Source: Clostridia bacterium
GTDB taxonomy: Bacteria > Bacillota > Clostridia > DSM-8532
Reading direction: 5' to 3'
Length of the DNA: 8,485 nt
Assembly: GCA_026418215.1 (NCBI GenBank)
Contig: JAOABT010000176.1
Span: 1 to 8,485 of the forward strand
Shown: piece after piece, positions 1-5,231 of the stretch
Position numbering within the stretch: position 1 is the stretch's first letter
Layout of the letters: each line of letters begins with the position of its first letter
Position numbers and translations under genes: made by a program
Notes under the pieces: model-generated
What the model saw: only the letters and a program-made list of their open reading frames with translations
Database searches by the model: none
What the model was told of the DNA's origin: nothing

Positions 1-900
1 GTAGGTATCGGGGCTTTTCGCACCCCTGAAGGTCCCCATGATCAAACGGTTATGCATAAGCCTGTCCAAATCGACATCAGCTATTATCATTCTGTTTTCA
101 AAATAGAACCTGTCGGATTCCCTGAGAATATGCCCGTTCTCGGCGATCAGCAGGTGTCCCCCGTAAACGAGGTCAGTGGAGGATTCCCCGCAATTGGACG
201 AAGCATAGGCATAAGCTGCGATACAGCGTGCCGATTGATTCTCGACCAAGCCGCGGCGATAGTCAGCCTTACCGACTAATTCATTACTGGCTGACAGGTT
301 AAATAAAAGAGTTGCTCCCGCCTGAGCCAGATAGCTGCTTGGAGGTATGGGCACCCAGGCATCCTCGCAGATTTCAACACCAAAAGCCAGGTTATCATCC
401 TTGTCCGAAACAAAAAGCAAATCGGCCCCTATGGGAACAAGCTGCCCCCCCACCAGAGCTTCCTTCACTTCCAGTTGACGGCCGCCGGTAAACCATCGGG
501 ATTCATAGAATTCGTTATAACCGGGCAGGTTTGTTTTGGGAACAAGGCCGAGAATCCTCCCCCCTTGAACAATAGCAGCACAATTAAAGAGCTGCCCCTT
601 GATTGAAAGGGGTAAGCCAACCATAACAACGATTGCGCTGTCCTTTGTTGCCTCTGCAACCTGCGCCAGAGCGTTTCTAGCAGCCTCCAAAAGCGTTCCC
701 TGGCGGATCAAATCTCCGCAGGAGTAGGCTGTGAGACATAATTCGGGGAAAACAACAAATTCAACGGATTCCTTTATAGCAATCTCTATAAGCTCTATGA
801 TTTTTTGAGTATTAAAGGCGCAGTCAGCCACCTTTAGCTCGGGAGAAGCCGCTGCGATTCGTGTAAAGCCGTATTTCAAAGGTATCACCAGCCATTTCAT
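1..900 (-). CDS. nadE: Glutamine-dependent NAD+ synthetase, N-terminal amidase half (partial, runs off left edge)
   Basis: This is an unbroken reading frame of 300 codons from an ATG at 900 with no stop before the window edge. It encodes the nitrilase-fold glutaminase domain of the long NAD+ synthetase, which releases ammonia from glutamine for the C-terminal synthetase domain to amidate deamido-NAD. The start MKWLVIPLKYGFTRIAAASP lines up with the start of the long actinobacterial-type enzyme. The Glu-Lys-Cys catalytic triad is visible: E53 in VVFPEL, K122 in LVPKTNLP and C178 in VEICEDAW. The blocks ENQSARCIAAYAYAS and STDLVYGGH are also typical. The family is usually about 640-680 residues, so the ATP-pyrophosphatase domain lies outside the window. 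The ribosome site is weak (AAGAAA just upstream), and an in-frame stop at 913-915 rules out a much earlier start. Two overlapping TATGAT boxes lie at 915-925, but no well-spaced -35 box accompanies them. Identity is confident from family recall; no alignment was run. Confidence -1.
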   Translation of the reverse strand, partial: MKWLVIPLKYGFTRIAAASPELKVADCAFNTQKIIELIEIAIKESVEFVVFPELCLTAYSCGDLIRQGTLLEAARNALAQVAEATKDSAIVVMVGLPLSIKGQLFNCAAIVQGGRILGLVPKTNLPGYNEFYESRWFTGGRQLEVKEALVGGQLVPIGADLLFVSDKDDNLAFGVEICEDAWVPIPPSSYLAQAGATLLFNLSASNELVGKADYRRGLVENQSARCIAAYAYASSNCGESSTDLVYGGHLLIAENGHILRESDRFYFENRMIIADVDLDRLMHNRLIMGTFRGAKSPDTY

Positions 901-973
901 TTTTCTTATGCATTATCATATCATATTGTGTCAGAAGTCGGTAAAGTCTAGCAGAAAAAACTTATGGACAAAC

Positions 974-1005
974 AAAAAATCTTAAGCCTTAAGACTTAAG
1001 ATTTT
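974..1005 (-). terminator. Rho-independent terminator downstream of tRNA-Gly
   Basis: An 11-bp perfect A/T-rich inverted repeat (976-986 with 995-1005, arm AAAATCTTAAG) encloses an 8-nt loop. Read on the minus strand it ends in a run of six T (979-974, partly inside the stem). It starts 5 nt after the CCA end of the tRNA gene, which fits termination of that transcript. The stem is A/T-rich, so it is weaker than a typical G/C-rich terminator. The CTTAAG motif recurs inside the loop side of the hairpin. Confidence -1.
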
Positions 1006-1009
1006 AAGA

Positions 1010-1083
1010 TGGAGCGGGTGAAGGGAATCGGACCCTCGCGACCAGCTTGGAAGGCTGGGGTTCTACCATTGAACTACACCCGC
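1010..1083 (-). tRNA. tRNA-Gly, anticodon TCC (UCC)
   Basis: The gene folds by eye into a complete cloverleaf of 74 nt. The acceptor stem GCGGGTG/CACCCGC is perfect at 7 bp. The D-arm is GTTC/GAAC, the anticodon stem CCAGC/GCTGG has loop CTTCCAA, and the T-arm is GAGGG/CCCTT with one G-U pair. The discriminator is U and the 3' CCA is encoded. Anticodon TCC lies at 1051-1049 and reads GGA and, with wobble, GGG glycine codons. It is a single tRNA gene with its own promoter and terminator, on the same strand as nadE. Confidence -1.
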
Positions 1084-1125
1084 ATATAATATGCTTTTCG
1101 AGGCACTTCCCGTGCCGCATTGTCT

Positions 1126-1154
1126 ATTATACAGAGGCTCCCGGCACTTGTCAA
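1126..1154 (-). promoter_or_regulatory. Consensus sigma-A promoter for tRNA-Gly
   Basis: Read on the minus strand, a perfect -35 box TTGACA (1154-1149) is separated by exactly 17 bp from a perfect -10 box TATAAT (1131-1126). Transcription should start near 1119, giving a 5' leader of about 36 nt before the tRNA at 1083. That leader holds a small hairpin (GGCAC at 1102-1106 with GTGCC at 1112-1116). Perfect consensus and spacing fit a strongly expressed stable-RNA gene. Confidence -1.
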
Positions 1155-1300
1155 GCGTGTGATGCAAAAAGGAAGCCTTCCTCAAGATGGCCCTAATTTA
1201 AAAAAGTAAATTCCACCCCACTGGAGGGGAGTGCGGACTTTAGTTTTTCAAAATAGAGGAGTAGAAATAAGTTTTTCAAATAGTTATGATGTCTGAGGCA
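1155..1300. repeat. Gene-free stretch with a direct repeat; probable IS30-family left-end remnant
   Basis: No gene is visible between the tRNA promoter and the transposase remnant. An imperfect direct repeat is present: AGTTTTTCAAAATAG at 1242-1256 and AAGTTTTTCAAATAG at 1269-1283, differing mainly by one A. A C/G-rich hairpin-like patch with CCCC...GGGG arms lies around 1215-1230, and GGAAGCCTTCC at about 1172-1182 is near-palindromic. The repeats sit just ahead of the transposase start, so they may be end or leader sequence of the same element. The outer boundary and terminal inverted repeat could not be placed. Confidence -1.
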
Positions 1301-1319
1301 GCGCCTCCTTTGGAGGTGC
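1301..1319 (+). promoter_or_regulatory. Foldback that sequesters the transposase Shine-Dalgarno
   Basis: GCGCCTCC (1301-1308) pairs with GGAGGTGC (1312-1319) around a TTT loop, with one G-U pair, burying the GGAGG ribosome site that serves the ATG at 1322. An outer 8-bp inverted repeat, GATGTCTG (1288-1295) with CAGACATC (1332-1339), would enclose hairpin and start codon together. A competing small hairpin, GAGGC (1295-1299) with GCCTC (1303-1307), could free the ribosome site. IS10 and IS50 are known to use such foldbacks to block transposase translation from read-through mRNA; the same role here is inference. Confidence -1.
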
Positions 1320-1321
1320 CA

Positions 1322-1443
1322 ATGAATAAAACAGACATCTGACTCAATCAGAAAGAATCATTATTGAACAACGGCTGCTGGAAAAGGAATCCTTTAAAGG
1401 CATTGGCCGTGAGCTAGGCAAGGATCATCGTCAGCCTTTATAG
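1322..1443 (+). pseudogene. IS30-family transposase remnant (N-terminal HTH only, frameshifted)
   Basis: A GGAGG ribosome site at 1312-1316 precedes an ATG at 1322 that reads MNKTDI and stops at TGA 1340-1342. In another frame, from 1339, the sequence reads LTQSERIIIEQRLLEKESFK and continues GIGRELGKDHR. This is the N-terminal helix-turn-helix (HTH_38 type) of IS30-family transposases. That frame is closed upstream by TAA at 1327-1329, so a single-base change near 1334-1340 is needed to join the start to the HTH; a lost base in a GAC-TAT-CTG context would do it. Homology ends at about 1428 and the frame stops at 1441-1443. The whole DDE catalytic part, normally about 250 more residues, is absent. 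The gene is dead and oriented against all its neighbours. Confidence -1.
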
Positions 1444-1485
1444 ACCTGCCATCCCATACACCCATGAATTGGCGCTTATTCAAAC

Positions 1486-1511
1486 AAAGCTGTGAGTTGC
1501 CCCACAGCTTT
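1486..1511 (-). terminator. Terminator of the carbohydrate-binding basic protein gene
   Basis: A 9-bp perfect stem (AAAGCTGTG at 1486-1494, CACAGCTTT at 1503-1511) with an 8-nt loop lies about 20 nt past the stop codon at 1531. On the minus strand it is followed by a T-rich stretch (TTTGTTTG). On the plus strand it is followed by TTTTGTTTT, so it could work in both directions and also stop transcription entering from the IS remnant. Confidence -1.
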
Positions 1512-1530
1512 TGTTTTAACCTGTTTATCC

Positions 1531-2145
1531 TTACTCCTTGGAAGCTTTTTCAGCCTTTTTCTTAGCAGGAGCATCGGATTCCTTAGAAGCTTTCTTTGCC
1601 TTAGCTTTGGTCTCAACTGTTACCGCAGCTTCCTGCTCTGCCTTTTCCACCTTCTTGGACTTTGCCTTTGGCGCAGTCTGTTCGGAAGCAGCCTTTGACG
1701 GCTTACGACCCCTCTTGGACTTAGGCGCATCGGCTTGAGTTTCAGGCTCCTCGTCCTTTTTGGAGGCTTTTCTGGTTGACTTGGTTCCTGTCTTAGTTTC
1801 TGACCTGGTTTCCTCCGATTTTGCCTTTCTTCCGGCAGCAGATTTTACCTCGAAGGTATAATTGGAACCGCTGTTGTTATCCCAGTTCCCGGCAGGATCA
1901 ACAAAGGCAAAATTTAAGGCTCCGGACTGGATGAGCGAAAGCCTTGCAAGGAAGGCATCCCCCGCATTCGTCATATCAACAGTCGATGCGTTTTCCCAGC
2001 TGTCATTGTAGCCGAGATGTATCCGTACTTCCCCTGCTCCTGAGGTTTTCAAAAGACCGGTGTATTGAATCTCAATTTCTTCTCCGACCTTTAGGGCACC
2101 CTTTGAGAGCACAACCCCATTTTCAGAATAAACTGCCTTTTTCAT
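1531..2145 (-). CDS. CBM25/53-like starch-binding module fused to a basic, histone-H1-like tail
   Basis: This 204-residue protein starts at ATG 2145 behind a strong AAGGAGA site (2161-2155). Residues about 7-100 form one beta-rich carbohydrate-binding module of the CBM25/CBM53 (starch/alpha-glucan) type. Visible marks are VRIHLGYNDSWENAS (40-54) and LNFAFVDPAGNWDNN (77-91) ending in YTFEV; W50 and W88 are likely sugar-stacking residues. Residues 101-204 are low-complexity and rich in Lys, Ala, Ser and Glu (27 Lys in 104 residues), with KSKRGRKPSK (142-151) resembling an AT-hook and AKKxxK-type repeats like a histone H1 tail. No signal peptide, membrane segment, enzyme domain or sortase signal is visible, so the protein is predicted cytoplasmic. 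A role in glycogen-granule or nucleoid association is conceivable but unproven. The gene is monocistronic, with its own promoter and terminator. The binding domain is recognised with fair confidence; the function is unknown. Confidence -1.
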   Translation of the reverse strand: MKKAVYSENGVVLSKGALKVGEEIEIQYTGLLKTSGAGEVRIHLGYNDSWENASTVDMTNAGDAFLARLSLIQSGALNFAFVDPAGNWDNNSGSNYTFEVKSAAGRKAKSEETRSETKTGTKSTRKASKKDEEPETQADAPKSKRGRKPSKAASEQTAPKAKSKKVEKAEQEAAVTVETKAKAKKASKESDAPAKKKAEKASKE

Positions 2146-2198
2146 GTTATTTATTCTCCTTAACGCTTGTTTTCAAGTTTCCTGAATTTGCTAAGGAG

Positions 2199-2228
2199 AT
2201 TATATGACGGCTATTTTCAATCTGTAAA
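2199..2228 (-). promoter_or_regulatory. Promoter of the carbohydrate-binding basic protein gene
   Basis: On the minus strand, TTTACA (2228-2223) and a perfect TATAAT (2204-2199) are separated by 18 bp. They lie about 54 bp ahead of the ATG at 2145, leaving an untranslated leader of roughly 45-50 nt. This is a good sigma-A-type promoter and indicates transcription independent of the methyltransferase gene upstream. No convincing terminator was seen between that gene and this promoter. Confidence -1.
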
Positions 2229-2279
2229 GAGCCCTTGTATGATTTTGGATACATGAGCAAAGCCCATAGCCAAAAGAGT

Positions 2280-3476
2280 TTAAGATTTAGGCAGATTAAC
2301 GGTCTGTTTAAGCAGCATCGGCTCTGCTTCGAGCTTCTTCGCCATTTCCTTACAAAGCTCGTATTTCCCTTTGTGGAACTCTCCTGTGAGCGTTGAGCGG
2401 ATCAAAAGATTTTTTGGTGTGTCCAGCGGTGAGACATACTCAATGGGCGAAACGGTGTATCCAAAAGCCTCAAGGAGCATGCACCTGAAGCCATCGGTCA
2501 GAACGTCCGCAAGACGCGCTTTGAACACCCCATGCTTGATAATATCTTTAAAAGGCTCATAGCTGTATTGGTTCAATAACTCGCTGTGACAACAGGGAAC
2601 GGACACAATGCCCCTTGCCTTGTTTCGGATGCCATAGGCCAGTGCATAGTCGGTTGCGACATCACAGGCATGAAGGCTGATAACCAGATCAGGCTGAATG
2701 GCTGCCCCACCCTCCTCATAAAGAAGCGTACGGATATCGCCGGTGATAAACTGCATGTTTCGGTAATTCAAGCGCTTCGCAATGTTACGTGACGAGTCGA
2801 TGACGCCCTCCGAGATGTCGATACCCGTAAAACGGCAATTGATCTTCAAAACCTCTTTGAGGTAATAGTTGAGGACAAAGGAAAGGTAGGATTTTCCGCA
2901 GGCACAATCCACGATGCGCAGCTCGTTCCTCCCCTTTGACAGCTCCTTCAGCATAGGATCGAGAAGCTCAACAAAGTGATCAATCTGATTGTATTTCCGG
3001 ATCATATCGTTCTTGACTTTCCCATTGTCAGCCATGATGCCTATTTCTTTTAAAAGCTCATCGGCCTTACCGGGCTTAATAAGATAATCACGCCCCGATA
3101 CAGTACCGGATTCTGAATGACCCTTGAAAAGCTGTTGTCTGTCTTCCTCCAGACGCTTGGTTTTCATAGCCACATTTTTTGAATCTGCTTCAATGATAAT
3201 GGCCTCGCCTCGGGTCTTATAGGCGAGAACAAGCCTTTCATATCGTCCCGCGAATTCACAAAGCAAGCCCGGAAGGCGTGCCGGCTCGGTTTCCAGCATT
3301 CGGCCCTCAAAGGAGAGCTTGAGCTGTCCCTCCATAAAGCCGCAGGATAGCGGAAAGGTCTTTGTCCCGGATTTGAACTCGCCGGTTAGACCCTGAAAAT
3401 ATTCCATTTCCTCACTTAGCCTGTAGGCCAGGCCCTGAAGCATGAGGCTTAATTTTTGAAGCGCTTGCTTGTCCAT
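2280..3476 (-). CDS. Class I SAM-dependent methyltransferase, Methyltransf_32 type
   Basis: The protein has 398 residues from the preferred ATG at 3476. A GTG at 3485 would add three residues, but the AAGGTG ribosome site at 3488-3483 overlaps it and lies 6 nt from the ATG. Positions below count from the GTG. The N-terminal 185 residues are a poorly characterised alpha/beta region. A Rossmann methyltransferase domain follows: motif I IVDCACGKSYLSF (191-203) for SAM binding, FTGIDISEGVID (219-230) with the acidic residue after strand 2, ITGD (247-250), then ISLHACDVATDYAL (269-282) and VPCCHSEL (296-303). The Asp-x-Cys-x-Gly-Lys motif and the SLHACD and CCH blocks are typical of the Methyltransf_32 family, whose eukaryotic relatives include GSTCD. 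The substrate is unknown; a nucleic-acid target is a guess. No partner gene is evident beside it. Confidence -1.
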   Translation of the reverse strand: MDKQALQKLSLMLQGLAYRLSEEMEYFQGLTGEFKSGTKTFPLSCGFMEGQLKLSFEGRMLETEPARLPGLLCEFAGRYERLVLAYKTRGEAIIIEADSKNVAMKTKRLEEDRQQLFKGHSESGTVSGRDYLIKPGKADELLKEIGIMADNGKVKNDMIRKYNQIDHFVELLDPMLKELSKGRNELRIVDCACGKSYLSFVLNYYLKEVLKINCRFTGIDISEGVIDSSRNIAKRLNYRNMQFITGDIRTLLYEEGGAAIQPDLVISLHACDVATDYALAYGIRNKARGIVSVPCCHSELLNQYSYEPFKDIIKHGVFKARLADVLTDGFRCMLLEAFGYTVSPIEYVSPLDTPKNLLIRSTLTGEFHKGKYELCKEMAKKLEAEPMLLKQTVNLPKS

Positions 3477-3482
3477 TATTTT

Positions 3483-3488
3483 CACCTT
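3483..3488 (-). promoter_or_regulatory. Ribosome binding site deciding the methyltransferase start
   Basis: AAGGTG on the minus strand overlaps the possible GTG start at 3485 and sits 6 nt before the ATG at 3476. This favours the ATG as the true start. Confidence -1.
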
Positions 3489-3756
3489 ATCTTATGACTT
3501 GACTTTCGCAAAGCTTTGTAAACTCAGAATAATATCAAGCGCAACCGACGTAAGGATTGCTTACGCTGCTGCAAGGGTAAAATCAGATGCCTGACAGAAT
3601 AATTCTAAACCAACAAAACCAAGTTAACAACTCTATTTTGGAAGTTTTAGCCTGCCATTAAAGCATACCACAAGCACAACCCCCGCAGATGCTTGTAGCA
3701 GGCATAAATAGAACCTACCAGGCATAATAGGCGCTTCATATTGGGCCTTTTATGCC
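3489..3756. repeat. Intergenic stretch with nested inverted repeats and GGCATAA repeats
   Basis: No host gene is visible here. A small hairpin is formed by CGTAAG (3549-3554) and CTTACG (3560-3565). A nested structure follows: outer arms GCCTGC (3650-3655) and GCAGGC (3698-3703), inner arms ACAAGCA (3670-3676) and TGCTTGT (3690-3696). Next to it, GGCATAA occurs at 3701 and 3721 in direct orientation and inverted as TTATGCC at 3750. The last two copies belong to a 12-bp stem with one mismatch (3721-3732 with 3745-3756) that overlaps the start of the IS1380-type remnant. The stretch may be the scarred end of that element. No promoter for the methyltransferase could be placed with confidence. 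Confidence -1.
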
Positions 3757-4140
3757 AGGGCAGGAATGAATCTGATTACTTTGAAGCTTACCGTGATAAT
3801 CAATCTTATCGTCAGGCTTTGGGAATCCGTAAAGTTCCCTCCAGCCCCACGCTTTGGCAACGACTGGATTCTGAAGGCAGCCTTCATGATAATATCTTTC
3901 AACGAGAATGCAAACCTTATTCGCTTGGGCGCTCATACCATTACGTCATGCTCAGCCGGGCATATTCAAATAGGTATTGACGTAAGCCCATTGGATCCTT
4001 CCGGTACCAAGAAGGAAGGTGTTGGCCTTTCCTATAAAAAGGCTGATGGATATGCTCCTATTCTTACTTACATGGATGAACCCCGTAAAGGTAAAAAAGT
4101 TAAAACTCATAAACCGCTCGTCCCAAGGGTAATGGCATGA
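3708..4140 (+). pseudogene. IS1380-family transposase remnant (frameshifted, both ends missing)
   Basis: The first frame reads GLLCQGRNESDYFEAYRDNQ, then YRQALGIRKVPSSPTLWQRL up to about 3895. This matches the N-terminal third of IS1380-type transposases (LCQG followed by VPSSxTLRQRLD). From about 3898 the similarity moves to another frame: NANLIRLGAHTITSCSAGHI, then IGIDVSPLDPSGTKKEGVGL and SYKKADGYAPILTYMD. This contains the characteristic IDVxPxDxSGTKKEG block with the first catalytic Asp. After TYMDE the sequence stops resembling the family and ends at TGA 4138-4140. A full-length transposase has roughly 430 residues, so most of the catalytic domain and the extreme N-terminus are gone. 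The remnant converges on the lacI-type gene with only 23 bp between their stop codons. Family assignment is from motif recall. Confidence -1.
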
Positions 4141-4163
4141 AAAAGCGCATGGCAAAACTGAGC

Positions 4164-5141
4164 TCATGTCGTCGAACGCTCTACTAGAGATACAGGCAAA
4201 ATATTCTCATATGTGACAGGCTCCTGATTGATTTGCTTGATTATCAATTCCACAGCCAAACGACCCATTTCGCCAATCGGCTGGCGGATTGTTGTCAGTT
4301 GAGGTGCTACGAGCGATAAAATCCTGATATCATCATACCCAACAATTTTAATATCCTCGGGAACTCGCTTGTTATATTCGCTGCAAGCCTTCAGTACATG
4401 AAGTGCTGTTGCATCGCCGCTTACAAAAACACCATCTACATCGGGGTATTGTTCAAACATCCTGCGAACAAGCTTGTCGTACTGATCATTATCAAATACG
4501 TCAATTTCGGTTTGAATGGTGATGTGCTTCAGATTGTTATTGACAACCTCAACCAAAAAGGCTTCAAAACGTTTATTGGAAAGCATGTCCAGATTAAGAT
4601 TTCCGCAAATGATCGCCAGCTTTTTACATCCGCGCTCAATTAACAGCTGCGTTGCCAGCTTGCCCCCCATGAAATTGTCGGATGCAATATAGGGGATAGT
4701 GTTGGATAATCGCCTGTCAATGGTTACCATGGGCATATTAAGGCTCAGGTAATCATCAACCTTCAGGGTATGGCTGCCCATAATGATACCGTCAACCTTG
4801 TGCGCGCGCAGCATATCGATATATTCACGCTCTTTTAAGCTATCCAGATGCGAATTGCAAAGCAGGAGCTTGAAACCGTTTTCATATGCATATAATTCAA
4901 TCTTTTCTGCCAGCTCGGCGAAAAAGGGGTGTCCAACGCTTGGAATAATGAGCCCAATAATATTGGAACGCTTTCTAAGAAGTGACCTGGCAATCTCATT
5001 CGGCTGATAGTTTAGCTCCGCCATGGCCTCATAGACCTTTTTTCTGGTTTTCTCCGCAATATATCCTCTGTTGTTCAATACACGAGATACTGTGGTAACT
5101 GTCACACCGGCATACTCTGAAACATCTTTTATTGTTGCCAT
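4164..5141 (-). CDS. LacI-family transcriptional regulator of the sugar operon
   Basis: The protein has 325 residues from ATG 5141. A GTG at 5150 is in frame but lies in the GGAG ribosome site (5153-5150), and MATIKDVSEYAGV is the normal LacI-family start. Residues 3-24 are the helix-turn-helix (IKDVSEYAGVTVTTVSRVLN) and 45-57 (YQPNEIARSLL) the minor-groove hinge helix. From about 60 the periplasmic-binding-protein fold follows (IIGLIIPSVGHPFFAEL, KVDGIIMGS, NKRFEAF, VDGVFVSGDATA, IVGYDDIRI, LTTIRQPIGEMG). The length and the ending VERSTT are normal, so the nearby IS remnant did not truncate it. It is the last gene of a same-strand group after the kinase, 90 bp away, and most likely represses that group until its sugar or phosphosugar is bound. 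No clear palindromic operator was found in the window; it is expected upstream of the binding-protein gene, outside the right edge. Confidence -1.
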   Translation of the reverse strand: MATIKDVSEYAGVTVTTVSRVLNNRGYIAEKTRKKVYEAMAELNYQPNEIARSLLRKRSNIIGLIIPSVGHPFFAELAEKIELYAYENGFKLLLCNSHLDSLKEREYIDMLRAHKVDGIIMGSHTLKVDDYLSLNMPMVTIDRRLSNTIPYIASDNFMGGKLATQLLIERGCKKLAIICGNLNLDMLSNKRFEAFLVEVVNNNLKHITIQTEIDVFDNDQYDKLVRRMFEQYPDVDGVFVSGDATALHVLKACSEYNKRVPEDIKIVGYDDIRILSLVAPQLTTIRQPIGEMGRLAVELIIKQINQEPVTYENILPVSLVERSTT

Positions 5142-5149
5142 GAATATCA

Positions 5150-5153
5150 CTCC
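5150..5153 (-). promoter_or_regulatory. Ribosome binding site deciding the lacI-type start
   Basis: GGAG on the minus strand lies 8 nt before ATG 5141 and contains the first base of the alternative GTG at 5150. The GTG therefore cannot be served by it, and the ATG is preferred. Confidence -1.
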
Positions 5154-5231
5154 AATAATTAGTAAGCTCTAGCCAAAAGATATTACTTTATTTTACCACA
5201 CTGAATGTATTGAAACCAGCAAAAGCCACCG

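Noticed and set aside
915..945. Promoter for nadE with tandem TATGAT boxes
   Set aside because: The only plausible -35 box, TTTACC, lies 14 or 19 bp away, so the spacing is poor. It is noted in the gene entry but not claimed as a feature.
1492..1738. Plus-strand open frames opposite the basic-tail gene, rich in Leu/Phe/Ser
   Set aside because: They are complements of the Lys/Ala-rich tail codons and lack ribosome sites and recognisable motifs. The minus-strand gene has a promoter, ribosome site and terminator.
3736..4167. Minus-strand open frames opposite the IS1380 remnant
   Set aside because: They have no family resemblance, whereas the plus-strand frames carry successive transposase motifs.
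5142..5231. LacI operator or dedicated promoter in the kinase-lacI gap
   Set aside because: A TAAAAT box is visible but no -35 box fits at 16-18 bp. AGAGCT-centred symmetry does not extend far enough to be an operator.
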